From NCBI RefSeq assembly GCF_000472425.1, contig NZ_AXAI01000036.1:1-46375 (forward strand): DNA of 46,375 nucleotides, in the 5' to 3' direction. Position 1 is the first letter of the stretch. Each line of letters opens with the position of its first letter. The translations under genes and the position numbers were made by a program. Below are positions 34,200 through 42,289 of the stretch, one piece after another. Below the pieces are notes generated by a model. It saw only the letters and a list, made by a program, of their open reading frames with translations, searched no databases and was not told where the DNA came from. Origin of the DNA: Bradyrhizobium sp. Tv2a-2. Lineage in GTDB: Bacteria; Pseudomonadota; Alphaproteobacteria; Rhizobiales; Xanthobacteraceae.

Positions 34200-34787
34200 A
34201 TGCCGTGCTCTTTCCAAACACGACGCTCGCTTCTTCTGGCCGCACTGGCAACCGGCGCAGGCCTCGCCACCAAGCCCGCCGCGGCTGACGACGACGATCC
34301 TCCGGGCAGCGATGAGCGGCCGAAAAAGGGCGATCGTCTTGTTCAATCGGAAGGGGAGCAGGAAGGCCAGCTCATCAAACCCGACGATTTGAAGCTTGGC
34401 GGACCTCCGCTGCACGCCTGGCCGCAGGATCCGAAGACGTCAGTCGTCCGCGACCGCTCGGTGTTGAACCAGCTTCTGATCATCAGGCTTGATCCGGCCG
34501 AACTCGATGAGGATACGCGGGCGCGCGCTGTCGATGGCATCCTGGCGTATTCGGGCATTTGCGTGCATGCCGGTTGTCCCGTCAGCGAGTGGGTCAAGGG
34601 CGATGGCTTGGACAAGGACGTCTTCAAATGCCCTTGTCATAACTCTGAATACGATCCTCGGGAGGGTGCGAAGGTCGTGTTCGGTCCGGCGCCGCGGCGC
34701 CTTGCGGCCCTTCCATTGGCGGTGGTCGACGGAGCGCTCGTTGTAGCCGCGCCCTTTATCGGAAAGGTAGGTGGCCAGCAGGGATGA
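34200..34787 (+). CDS. Tat-exported Rieske [2Fe-2S] protein
   Basis: This 195-residue protein is predicted to be a periplasmic electron carrier. The leader QTRRSLLLAALATGAG is twin-arginine-like with cleavage near 29 (AAA). The cluster motifs are complete: C121-V-H123-A-G-C126 and C144-P-C146-H147-N-S149. Cys121/His123/Cys144/His147 would hold the cluster, and Cys126-Cys146 can form the disulfide found in high-potential bc1-type and arsenite-oxidase-type Rieske proteins. An acidic, proline-rich linker (30-60) precedes the fold. No bc1 or arsenite oxidase genes lie nearby; the quinoprotein gene follows 89 bp downstream, suggesting partnership. The region 33957-34199 upstream holds no gene. Confidence 0.88.
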   Translation: MPCSFQTRRSLLLAALATGAGLATKPAAADDDDPPGSDERPKKGDRLVQSEGEQEGQLIKPDDLKLGGPPLHAWPQDPKTSVVRDRSVLNQLLIIRLDPAELDEDTRARAVDGILAYSGICVHAGCPVSEWVKGDGLDKDVFKCPCHNSEYDPREGAKVVFGPAPRRLAALPLAVVDGALVVAAPFIGKVGGQQG

Positions 34788-34876
34788 CGCTCGCGCCGTC
34801 GGCAAACGCAATTCACCAACGAAAACGTCGTCCACCAACAGGTGGCTCACAGAACGAACACAGGGAGATAGCGTCC

Positions 34877-36604
34877 ATGACCAGGAAGCAGTGGTTATTA
34901 TCGGGATTCGTTGCGTTTACATGCATTGCCTCAAGTGCCGCCATCGCTGGCCCTATTCAGAACTACAGTCCGGTGACATCCACCCGCCTCGAAAATCCCG
35001 AGCCTGGCAACTGGATGCTCTATCGCCGGACCTATGACGGGCAGGGCTACAGTCCGCTCGACCAGATCAACACCACCAATGTCAAGAACCTGACGCCGGT
35101 CTGGACCTTCTCGACCGGCGTGGTCGAGGGGCACGAGGCGCCTCCGATCGTGAACAATGGCGTGATGTTTGTTGCAACGCCGATGGGGCAGGTGATTGCG
35201 CTCAACGCCAAGACCGGCGAGGAGTACTGGCGTTACAAGCGCCAACTGCCCGATGATCTGTTCCAGCTGCATCCGACCAGCCGCGGCGTCGGGCTGTGGC
35301 AGGACAAGCTCTTTCTTGCGACTACCGACGATCACGTCGTCGCGCTCGATGCCAAGACCGGCAAGGTGGCGTGGGATACCAAGGTGCAGGATTACAAGAA
35401 GGGCCAGTACATGACCCTGATGCCGTTGGTCGTCGACGGCAAGGTCATCGTCGGCGGTTCCGGCGGCGAGCTCGGCGTTCGCGGTTACGTCGCCGCATTC
35501 GACGCCGATAGCGGCAAGGAGCTCTGGCGGACCTTCACCATCCCCGGCGAAGGCGAACCGGGGCACGACACCTGGCAGGGTGACGATTGGAAGAACGGCG
35601 GCGCGTCGGCCTGGATGACCGGTACCTATGACAAGGACACCAAGACCATCTATTGGGGCGTGGGGAATGCTGCGCCCTGGCCGGGCGATGCTCATCCCGG
35701 TGACAACCTCTACACAAGCTCGGTGATCGCGCTCAATCCCGACAACGGCAAGATCAAGGCCTACCACCAGTACCATCAGAACGATTCATGGGACTGGGAC
35801 GAGGTCGACGCGCCGATGCTGGTCAACCTGCAGAGGGATGGTCATTCCATCAAGTCCCTGATCCATCCCGGCCGCGATTCGATCTTCTGGATCCTGGAGG
35901 CCAGGGGGGACAACATCAATTATGTTGCCGGCTGGCCCTTCGTTTACAACAACGTCTGGAAGAGCATTGATCACGAGACCGGCAAGCCGATTGTAGATCC
36001 CGCGCACAAGCCGGTGCTGGGCAAGCGTGTCGAGTTCTGCCCGTCGCTGTGGGGTGGCAAGGATTGGCCGTCAGCTTCGTACAGTCCGAAGACCAACCTC
36101 GTCTATGTCCCCGCCAATGAGAACTTCTGCGGTGGCTTCACCGGCGAGAAGGTCCCGCTCAAGGCCGGCGAGCTATGGCTTGGCACCAAGCCGGAAGACA
36201 TCGGCCTGTCTGTTCGTCCAGGCGCCGATCATTTCGGCGAATTGCAGGCGTGGGATCCCTCCACCGGCAAGAAGGTCTGGTCGCACAACTTCCCGAAATC
36301 GCAGTTGTTCGGCTCGGTCACGACGACGGCCGGCGATCTCGTTCTTGCCGGCGGCACCAATGACCGCAACTTCCGGGCGTTTGATGCCAAGACTGGCGAG
36401 CTGCTCTGGGAGCAGAAGACCAACTCCGGCATCATGGGCATGCCGATGGCCTATGAAGTGGACGGTACCGAATACATCGCCGTCCAGTCAGGCTGGGGCG
36501 TCGACGCGCAGCGCATCCAGGACGCGCTGGCCGGTGACAATGTCGGTGTCGAGAACAACGTCCCGCAGGGCGGCGTCGTCTGGGTATTCGCCGTCAAGAA
36601 GTAA
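34877..36604 (+). CDS. PQQ-dependent alcohol dehydrogenase, lanthanide-type ligand set
   Basis: This periplasmic quinoprotein (575 residues) has a signal peptide (1-24, ending AAIA) and the eight-blade propeller with repeated tryptophan-docking motifs (for example VIALNAKTGEEYWRY and VVALDAKTGKVAW). By hand alignment with the XoxF encoded at 42896, metal ligands are Glu198 (SGGELG), Asn264 (GVGNAAPW), catalytic Asp306 and an extra Asp308 in SWDWDEV. That extra Asp is the mark of lanthanide-dependent enzymes. The vicinal Cys-Cys of methanol dehydrogenases is missing (Leu131-His132 at that place). Substrate is unknown; a primary alcohol is likely. ATG 34877 follows AGGGAG. There is no cytochrome c domain, so the adjacent Rieske protein is the obvious acceptor candidate. 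Confidence 0.88.
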   Translation: MTRKQWLLSGFVAFTCIASSAAIAGPIQNYSPVTSTRLENPEPGNWMLYRRTYDGQGYSPLDQINTTNVKNLTPVWTFSTGVVEGHEAPPIVNNGVMFVATPMGQVIALNAKTGEEYWRYKRQLPDDLFQLHPTSRGVGLWQDKLFLATTDDHVVALDAKTGKVAWDTKVQDYKKGQYMTLMPLVVDGKVIVGGSGGELGVRGYVAAFDADSGKELWRTFTIPGEGEPGHDTWQGDDWKNGGASAWMTGTYDKDTKTIYWGVGNAAPWPGDAHPGDNLYTSSVIALNPDNGKIKAYHQYHQNDSWDWDEVDAPMLVNLQRDGHSIKSLIHPGRDSIFWILEARGDNINYVAGWPFVYNNVWKSIDHETGKPIVDPAHKPVLGKRVEFCPSLWGGKDWPSASYSPKTNLVYVPANENFCGGFTGEKVPLKAGELWLGTKPEDIGLSVRPGADHFGELQAWDPSTGKKVWSHNFPKSQLFGSVTTTAGDLVLAGGTNDRNFRAFDAKTGELLWEQKTNSGIMGMPMAYEVDGTEYIAVQSGWGVDAQRIQDALAGDNVGVENNVPQGGVVWVFAVKK

Positions 36605-36624
36605 AGAAACGCAGGCCGAAACAG

Positions 36625-36660
36625 GAAGCGGCGGACAATTGTCCGCCGCTTCTTTCATTT
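36625..36660 (+). terminator. Rho-independent-type terminator after the quinoprotein gene
   Basis: A perfect 14-bp palindrome GAAGCGGCGGACAA / TTGTCCGCCGCTTC (36625-36652) is followed by TTTCATTT. It sits 20 bp after the quinoprotein stop and just beyond the stop of the convergent small gene at 36666, so it may serve both strands. Confidence 0.8.
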
Positions 36661-36665
36661 GACGC

Positions 36666-36932
36666 CTATTTGCCCTCGGTCTCGATCTTCCGCTTCGCCT
36701 CATCATTCATCTGCTTGACGGTCGGATCAGGATTGGCCTGACCGGTCGTCTGCGTGGCGGTCGCGGGCGGCGCGTTGTTGTTGGGGGTGGATGTCTGATC
36801 CGGCAGCGTTTTCGCCGGACGCGTCGCGGTCGTCGGTGGCGGCGAATGTGCCTCGTCGCTTATCGCTGGGGTGGCCGAAAAGAAGGCGCCCGCCATTAGC
36901 GACATGGCGAGCGCCCGATGCTTGAGTTTCAT
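36666..36932 (-). CDS. Small exported Pro/Thr-rich protein of unknown function (88 aa)
   Basis: The product has a signal peptide (about 1-25, MKLKHRALAMSLMAGAFFSATPA) and a mature part dominated by P, T, A and N up to about residue 70, then a charged tail VKQMNDEAKRKIETEGK. It looks intrinsically disordered. I do not recognise a family. AGGAG lies 8 bp before the ATG. It lies 54 bp beyond the molybdenum hydroxylase stop but points the same way, so it is downstream in the same direction and might be co-transcribed. Confidence 0.65.
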   Translation of the reverse strand: MKLKHRALAMSLMAGAFFSATPAISDEAHSPPPTTATRPAKTLPDQTSTPNNNAPPATATQTTGQANPDPTVKQMNDEAKRKIETEGK

Positions 36933-36986
36933 CGATCCGTCTCCTGTCAGATCGATGAAAACGATTCTCGACGGCTGGCGTTCCCC

Positions 36987-39314
36987 TCAGGTCTCCAGTT
37001 GCTTGCCGATCGGCAACGCGCGGATGCGCTTGCCTGTCGCGGCAAAGATCGCGTTGGCCAAGGCCGGAGCAAACGGCGGCACGCCGGGCTCGCCGACGCC
37101 GCTGGGCGGCGTGTCGGGACCGGGTGGTACGATGTGGACATTGGTCACCAGCGGCGCCTCGTCGATCCGGAGCAGCGGGAAATCGTCGAGGTTCTTCTGC
37201 TGCACCCTACCGTCCTTGAAGGTGATCTCGCCGTATTTGGCGAGGCTGAGCCCCATGATGGCCGCGCCCTCGATCTGGGACTGGATGCGCTCCGGGTTGA
37301 CATAAGTTCCGCAATCGATGGCGGTGTCGACCTGCGGCACCGTCAGCTTGCCCTTTTCGTCGACGGCCACCTCGACGATGGTCGCGATATAGCTGACAAA
37401 GCTGCGGTGCACCGCGATCCCGAGCCCGTGGCCCTTGGGCATCGATCGTCCCCAGCCGCCCTTGTCGGCGACCAGCTCGACCACGCGGCGCAGCCGTGCG
37501 GTGTCGATCGGATAGCTGGCATAGGGCTCGCCATAGTTCCAGGGATCCTTCACCGACGACAGATCGACGATCCGCGGTGAGCCGATCAGTTCCAGCAGCA
37601 TCTCCTTCTGGTCGCGCTTCGTGGCATGCGCAATCTCGCCGACCATCGATTGCACCGCAAAGGCGCGCGGGATGTTCGACACCGAGCGGAACCAGCCGAT
37701 CCTTGTATGCGCGGCTGCTTCCGGGTTCTCGCACTGGAGATTGGCGATCTCGAAGGGATTGTCGATCAATCCCATCCCCAGTTCGAATGGGGCTTGATGA
37801 TTGGCTCCAGCCGCAAACGTCGAGGCAATAGTCGGCGCGACGCTGCGGTGGCGCCAAGCGATCACCTTGCCGTTCTTGTCGAGGCCAGCCTCGATACGTT
37901 CCACCGAGACCGTGTGCAGGAAGTCGTGCTGCACGTCGTCCTCGCGCGTCCACTGCACCTTGACCGGCGCGTTCAAGGTCTTGGAGAGCAGGGCGGCTTC
38001 CAGCGCGTAGTCGCATTTCGACTTGCGGCCGAAGCCGCCGCCGAGCAGCGTGACGTTGACGGTGACGTTGTCCTCGGGGATGCCGAGCGTCTTGGCGACG
38101 TCCTCGCGCGTGCCGCCCGGGCTTTGCACCGGCGCCCAGATCTCGGCCTTGTCGCCCTTGACATCGGCGACCGCGACCGGCGGCTCCATGCTGACATGGG
38201 CGAGATGCGGCAGATAATATTCGCCGACGATCACCTTGTCGGCGCCCTTCAAGGCGGCTTCGACGTCGCCTTCCTTACGCACGACGAGACCCGGCTTGCG
38301 CGCGGCCTCTTCGAGTTCGGTGCGGTAGGCGACCGAGTCGTATTTGGCGTTGGCGCCATCGTCCCAGGTAATTTTCAGCGCGTCGCGGCCCTTGATTGCG
38401 GCGCCCGTGTTGCGCGCGATCACGGCCACGCCGCCAAGCGGCTGGAATTTCGAGGGCCATGGCCAGCCCTGAACCTCCATGACCTTCTCGACACCGGAGA
38501 TCTTCATGGCGCCAGTCGAATCGACCGACACCAGCTTGCCGCCGGTGACGGGCGGACGGGCGATCACGGCGTATTTCATGCCGGGCAGGCGGATATCGGC
38601 GCCGTAGCCGGCCTTGCCGGTGGTGATGTCGTGCAGATCGACGATGCCGATCTCGCCCTTGCCGAGGTAGCGGAAGGTCTTCGGGTCCTTCAGCTTGAGG
38701 CTGTCGATGGCCGGTACCGGTTCCTTGGCTGCGTCGGCGGCCAGATCGCCAAATCCGATCTTCCGTCCACTCGCGTCGTGGACCACCTCGTGATTGACCG
38801 CTTTCACCTCGGCAACCGGAACGCCCCAGCGTTTCGCCGCGGCCTGCTCCAGCATGCCACGCGCGGAGGCGCCGATCTGGCGCATCGGCAAGAGGTAATG
38901 CCGCGTGCTGCGCGAGCCGTCGGTGTCCTGGTTACCGTATTTGACCTCGTCGCCATGGGCCTGCTGGACGTGAACGCGCGACCAGTCGGCGTCCATCTCT
39001 TCCGCCACGATCAGGGGCAGGCTGGTGCGCACGCCGGTGCCCATCTCGGCGCGATGGGCGACGATGGTGACGGTGCCATCAGGGGCAATCGCCACGAACA
39101 CGCGCGGATCGACCACGACGCCGTGCGGCATCTTGTCGGCGCCAGTCTGGTAGGCCGCGAAGGCCGGCCGGCTCAAGACGGGGGCTGCGAGCACGAAACC
39201 GCCCGCGATCCCGAGAGCTTTCAGCATGCTGCGGCGTGAGACGTTCTCGACCTTGATCGGCCGGATGGATTGCTCGAAGCCGCGGAGTTTTTTGGGGTTG
39301 GCAAGGATGTTCAT
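36987..39314 (-). CDS. Molybdopterin-binding subunit of a periplasmic xanthine-oxidase-family hydroxylase (IorB-like)
   Basis: The 775-residue subunit belongs to the isoquinoline 1-oxidoreductase beta / aldehyde oxidase group. It begins with a Tat signal (VSRRSMLKALGIAGG, residues 25-39), then molybdenum-cofactor segments such as EMGTGVRTSLP, TLLGGGFGRKSKCDYALEA, HTRIGWFRSVSN and the catalytic glutamate Glu742 in SGVGEPGVPP. It should oxidise an aldehyde or N-heterocycle with water in the periplasm. The start is ATG 39314, two bases after the iron-sulfur gene. No FAD subunit and no cytochrome c subunit are encoded beside it, so its electron acceptor is open. Confidence 0.88.
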   Translation of the reverse strand: MNILANPKKLRGFEQSIRPIKVENVSRRSMLKALGIAGGFVLAAPVLSRPAFAAYQTGADKMPHGVVVDPRVFVAIAPDGTVTIVAHRAEMGTGVRTSLPLIVAEEMDADWSRVHVQQAHGDEVKYGNQDTDGSRSTRHYLLPMRQIGASARGMLEQAAAKRWGVPVAEVKAVNHEVVHDASGRKIGFGDLAADAAKEPVPAIDSLKLKDPKTFRYLGKGEIGIVDLHDITTGKAGYGADIRLPGMKYAVIARPPVTGGKLVSVDSTGAMKISGVEKVMEVQGWPWPSKFQPLGGVAVIARNTGAAIKGRDALKITWDDGANAKYDSVAYRTELEEAARKPGLVVRKEGDVEAALKGADKVIVGEYYLPHLAHVSMEPPVAVADVKGDKAEIWAPVQSPGGTREDVAKTLGIPEDNVTVNVTLLGGGFGRKSKCDYALEAALLSKTLNAPVKVQWTREDDVQHDFLHTVSVERIEAGLDKNGKVIAWRHRSVAPTIASTFAAGANHQAPFELGMGLIDNPFEIANLQCENPEAAAHTRIGWFRSVSNIPRAFAVQSMVGEIAHATKRDQKEMLLELIGSPRIVDLSSVKDPWNYGEPYASYPIDTARLRRVVELVADKGGWGRSMPKGHGLGIAVHRSFVSYIATIVEVAVDEKGKLTVPQVDTAIDCGTYVNPERIQSQIEGAAIMGLSLAKYGEITFKDGRVQQKNLDDFPLLRIDEAPLVTNVHIVPPGPDTPPSGVGEPGVPPFAPALANAIFAATGKRIRALPIGKQLET

Positions 39315-39316
39315 GA

Positions 39317-39769
39317 TCACACCCCCGTTGAAGCGAGGTGAATGGCGTTTTCGATGCGCTGGTAGCAGCCGCAGCGGCAGATGTTGCCGGACATCGCCTC
39401 CCGAATCTGGTCGTGCGAGGGTTTGGGATTCTCGGCGAGCAGCGCGGCCGCCTGCATGATCTGGCCGGCCTGGCAGAAGCCGCATTGCGGCACGTTGACC
39501 TGGCGCCAGGCTTTCTGCACGGGATGGTCGCCGGTGGGATGGAGGCCTTCGATGGTGGTGACCTCGCGTCCGACGACATCGGAGACGGAGGTGATGCAGG
39601 CGCGCACCGCTTCCTTGTCGACGATGACGGTGCAGGCACCACACAAGGCCTGCCCGCAGCCATACTTGGTGCCAGTCAGTCCTGCTTCATCGCGGAGAAA
39701 CCAGAGCAGGGGAAGGTCCGGGTCGCCGTCCCAGCTGCGTTCCTGGCCATTAATCTTTAATTTGATCAT
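39317..39769 (-). CDS. [2Fe-2S] subunit of the molybdenum hydroxylase (IorA-like)
   Basis: This 150-residue subunit carries a plant-ferredoxin-type cluster (KYGCGQALCGACTVI with a later Cys) in the first half and the alpha-helical second cluster domain (CGFCQAGQ and CRCGCYQRI) in the second. It relays electrons from the molybdenum site. It has no signal and would be carried across the membrane with the Tat-tagged large subunit. It is first in a two-gene operon. Its upstream region is the repeat-bearing stretch 39770-40519. Confidence 0.92.
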   Translation of the reverse strand: MIKLKINGQERSWDGDPDLPLLWFLRDEAGLTGTKYGCGQALCGACTVIVDKEAVRACITSVSDVVGREVTTIEGLHPTGDHPVQKAWRQVNVPQCGFCQAGQIMQAAALLAENPKPSHDQIREAMSGNICRCGCYQRIENAIHLASTGV

Positions 39770-39989
39770 GATCGTTTCTCGCTCTTTTTAAGCCTTTATG
39801 TCCTGACGATGTCCGGTCCGGACGCAGGCTGGAACACGCTTCCATTTGCCTGCACCCATTGTCTGCATCGGCGTCTGCATCGACCCTTTGGGTGTCAGCA
39901 TTGACGGGTGTCTGCATTGACCCCTTGGGCCGCCGACGCGATTAGGATTCGCGTCAGTCAGCCTGACGGACCTCACCTGCATGATCGGT

Positions 39990-40050
39990 TCGGTGGTTTG
40001 TTCTTGCGCACGCCTCCTGCCGAATTCGGTTGTTGGTTCTTGTGCAGGCC
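39990..40050 (+). repeat. 26-bp imperfect direct repeat, 35-bp period
   Basis: Copies at 39990-40015 and 40025-40050 start TTCGGTGGTTTGTTCTTG and TTCGGTTGTTGGTTCTTG; 22 of 26 positions agree. They lie about 220-280 bp upstream of the molybdenum hydroxylase start and could be a regulator binding site or a duplication scar. Confidence 0.7.
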
Positions 40051-40401
40051 GACCTGAAGAAGGCCGTGATGCTAGCAGAGATCGAGCTGTGATGCAGAAA
40101 TTTGTTTGGCAATTTCGTTTGTCAAAAGCGGGGCGACCTTTGTGCGCCCTTGCAATTTCAAACCAGGTCGCATCCGATGGGCATCGACGGGAAGACAGCG
40201 CGTCGAGCGAACAGCGCATCGAGAAGGTAGCGCGAAAAAATGCCTCGCGCGGCGGGGGCCGGGCGAGGCAAGACCTCAAGTCAGGGGGGAGAGATGTTGG
40301 CGCGGCTCATGGCTTCCATGGACAGGAACCACAGGCCGTCGACCCGACGCATTTTTTTGCTCGGATGCTGCTCCGAGAGCCGCGTGCGTCGCTCGCGGAT
40401 C

Positions 40402-40430
40402 CTGCTGGTGGCAACCATTGCCACCAGCAG
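40402..40430. other. Perfect 13-bp inverted repeat with 3-nt loop
   Basis: CTGCTGGTGGCAA (40402-40414) is followed by CCA and then by its exact complement to 40430. There is no T-run on either side, so it is not a standard terminator. It lies about 90 bp beyond the gfa stop and may be an RNA 3' structure or a protein site. Confidence 0.75.
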
Positions 40431-40476
40431 ATGCCGGATGAGGATGCCTGGTCGGCCGCCTTTGCCAAACTCACTT

Positions 40477-40517
40477 GGCCAGGCTGTCCTGGCCAGGCTG
40501 TCCTGGCTAGGTGTCCT
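40477..40517. repeat. 14-bp tandem repeat beside the gfa stop
   Basis: Two perfect units GGCCAGGCTGTCCT (40477-40490, 40491-40504) and a diverged third (GGCTAGGTGTCCT, 40505-40517) run up to the gfa stop at 40520. A further weakly similar unit enters the gfa end itself. Confidence 0.8.
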
Positions 40518-40519
40518 AG

Positions 40520-41083
40520 CTAGGCTGCTTTGGACTTCGCCACATGCGTTGCGATCGCATCCATCAGCGGTGGCGACAGACAGTCATAGGGCTCGAGCCC
40601 GATTTCCTTCAACCTTGCGCGGACACCGTCCATCTGGTCCGGCTTAACGCCCGATTCGATGATCGACGACACGAAGGCCGCAAATCCGGGCGCCGCCCAT
40701 CCGCCTTCCTGGAATAGTTCGGGGTGGATGAAGTCGAGACCGTAGAACGGATGGCCGGTGTTCTCGATGCGGCCGTACATATGCGTTCCGCAGGCCTTGC
40801 AGGCGTAGCGCTGGATCACCGCGGACGAGTCCACGATCTGCAGCTTGTCGCCATTTTCCAGCACCGTCACGTTCTGCCGCGGCACGACGGCGACGATGGA
40901 GAAGTTGGCGCCTTGCGGCTTCCAGCACTTGGTGCAGCCGCAAGCGTGATTGTGGGCGACGTCGCCCTTGATGCCGACCTTGACCTGATGGTCCTTGCAT
41001 TTGCAGACCAAGGTTCCTCCGGCGAAGGTTCCGGAGCCTTTTTTCACGCCGTTATCAACCGCCGGGTGGATCATTGCGTTCAT
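40520..41083 (-). CDS. gfa: S-(hydroxymethyl)glutathione synthase (Gfa)
   Basis: This protein captures formaldehyde as S-hydroxymethylglutathione. The 187-residue product has the Gfa zinc-cysteine pattern: LVCKCKDHQV, HACGCTKCWKP and YACKACGTHMYG, in the usual order. Paracoccus Gfa is of similar size; how much the enzyme speeds a spontaneous reaction is debated in the literature. AAGGAGG precedes the ATG. It is the last gene of the xoxF operon, 33 bp after flhA. Confidence 0.93.
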   Translation of the reverse strand: MNAMIHPAVDNGVKKGSGTFAGGTLVCKCKDHQVKVGIKGDVAHNHACGCTKCWKPQGANFSIVAVVPRQNVTVLENGDKLQIVDSSAVIQRYACKACGTHMYGRIENTGHPFYGLDFIHPELFQEGGWAAPGFAAFVSSIIESGVKPDQMDGVRARLKEIGLEPYDCLSPPLMDAIATHVAKSKAA

Positions 41084-41116
41084 AGGTCAATCCTCCTTGT
41101 GTGCGACATTCTTGAT

Positions 41117-42226
41117 TTAGAACACGACGACCGAACGTATCGACTTACCCTCATGCATCAGGTCGAAGCCCTTGTTGATCTCCTCTAGCTTCAGCACGTG
41201 GGTAATCATCGGATCGATCTGGATCTTGCCATTCATGTACCAGTCGACGATCTTTGGAACATCGGTGCGGCCCCGCGCACCGCCGAACGCGGTGCCTTTC
41301 CAGACTCGGCCAGTCACCAGCTGGAAGGGCCGGGTGGCGATCTCCTTGCCGGCTTCCGCGACGCCGATGATGACGGAAACGCCCCAGCCGCGATGGCAGC
41401 ATTCGAGCGCCTGGCGCATCACCGTGGTGTTGCCGGTGCAGTCGAAGGTGTAGTCGGCGCCACCGTCGGTCAGCGTGACGAGGTGCTGGACGACGTCGCC
41501 TCCGAGCGTCTTCGGGTTGACGAAATGGGTCATGCCGAATTTGCGGCCCCATTCTTCCTTACCGTCATTGACGTCGACGCCGATGATCTTGTCGGCGCCC
41601 ACCATCTTGGCGCCCTGGATGACGTTCAGTCCGATGCCGCCAAGGCCGAACACCACGACGTTCGATCCGGGGGTCACCTGAGCGGTGTTGACCACGGCGC
41701 CTACGCCGGTGGTGACGCCGCAACCGATGTAGCAGCTCTTGTCGAACGGCGCATCCTCGCGGATCTTGGCGACTGCGATCTCGGGCAGCACCGTATGATT
41801 CGAGAAGGTCGAGCAGCCCATATAGTGATAGATCGGCTTGCCCTTGTAGCTGAAGCGGGACGAGCCGTCGGGCATCACGCCTTTGCCTTGCGTGGCGCGA
41901 ATCGCGGTGCAGAGATTGGTCTTGCGGCTGAGGCAGCTTTTGCACTGCCGGCATTCCGGCGTGTAAAGCGGGATGACGTGATCGCCTGGTTTCACCGACG
42001 TCACGCCGGCACCGACCTCGCGGACGATGCCCGCGCCTTCATGGCCGAGGATCGAGGGGAAAATGCCCTCGCTGTCGAAGCCATCAAGCGTGTAGGCGTC
42101 GGTGTGGCAGATGCCGGTTGCCTTGATCTCGACCAGGACCTCGCCCGGCCTCGGGCCTTCCAGATCGACCTCGACGATTTCAAGCGGCTTCTTCGCCTCG
42201 AAAGCGACGGCGGCGCGTGTCTTCAT
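41117..42226 (-). CDS. flhA: S-(hydroxymethyl)glutathione dehydrogenase (class III alcohol dehydrogenase)
   Basis: The 369-residue zinc enzyme oxidises S-hydroxymethylglutathione to S-formylglutathione with NAD. It shows GICHTDAYTLDG (catalytic zinc Cys), GHEGAGIV, the structural zinc cluster ECRQCKSCLSRKTNLC, GCGVTTGVGA and the NAD motif GLGGIGLNV, ending IRSVVVF as class III enzymes do. AGGAGGG precedes the ATG. The next enzyme, S-formylglutathione hydrolase, is not in the window. Confidence 0.95.
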   Translation of the reverse strand: MKTRAAVAFEAKKPLEIVEVDLEGPRPGEVLVEIKATGICHTDAYTLDGFDSEGIFPSILGHEGAGIVREVGAGVTSVKPGDHVIPLYTPECRQCKSCLSRKTNLCTAIRATQGKGVMPDGSSRFSYKGKPIYHYMGCSTFSNHTVLPEIAVAKIREDAPFDKSCYIGCGVTTGVGAVVNTAQVTPGSNVVVFGLGGIGLNVIQGAKMVGADKIIGVDVNDGKEEWGRKFGMTHFVNPKTLGGDVVQHLVTLTDGGADYTFDCTGNTTVMRQALECCHRGWGVSVIIGVAEAGKEIATRPFQLVTGRVWKGTAFGGARGRTDVPKIVDWYMNGKIQIDPMITHVLKLEEINKGFDLMHEGKSIRSVVVF

Positions 42227-42289
42227 TTTACCCTCCTGATTTCTTCTTGAAGACGGTCAGACATAAGTGTCACTCGCGCGTCCGGATAT

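Larger units (their letters stand above)
39770..40519. other. 750-bp stretch without a convincing gene, rich in repeats
   Basis: No frame here combines a ribosome site with a recognisable protein. One frame (ATG 40294, behind GGGGGGAGAG) is open but runs antisense into gfa and through a tandem repeat. The stretch carries near-copies of TGTCTGCATTGACCC around 39876-39930, which may be insertion-sequence end debris, a short palindrome (GACGCGA...TCGCGTC) near 39940, a 26-bp direct repeat (39990/40025), a perfect hairpin (40402-40430) and a 14-bp tandem repeat (40477). The promoter of the molybdenum hydroxylase operon must lie in its left part. Confidence 0.6.

Noticed and set aside
34200..34787. 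Arsenite oxidase small subunit (AioB)
   Set aside because: The Tat leader and Rieske motifs fit, but there is no molybdenum arsenite oxidase large subunit beside it and the neighbour is a quinoprotein.
37626..39239. 537-codon plus-strand frame over the molybdopterin subunit
   Set aside because: Antisense to a gene with complete family motifs; no ribosome site and no known domain.
40351..40380. T-run and small stem (CTCGGA...TCCGAG) as a terminator
   Set aside because: The T-run precedes the stem on the plus strand and gives As after it on the minus strand, so the order is wrong for either.
40477..40517. CRISPR array
   Set aside because: The units are adjacent with no spacers and are only 14 bp long.
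40294..40647. Plus-strand frame behind a purine-rich GGGGGGAGAG
   Set aside because: It runs through tandem repeats and 128 bp antisense into gfa; no recognisable protein.
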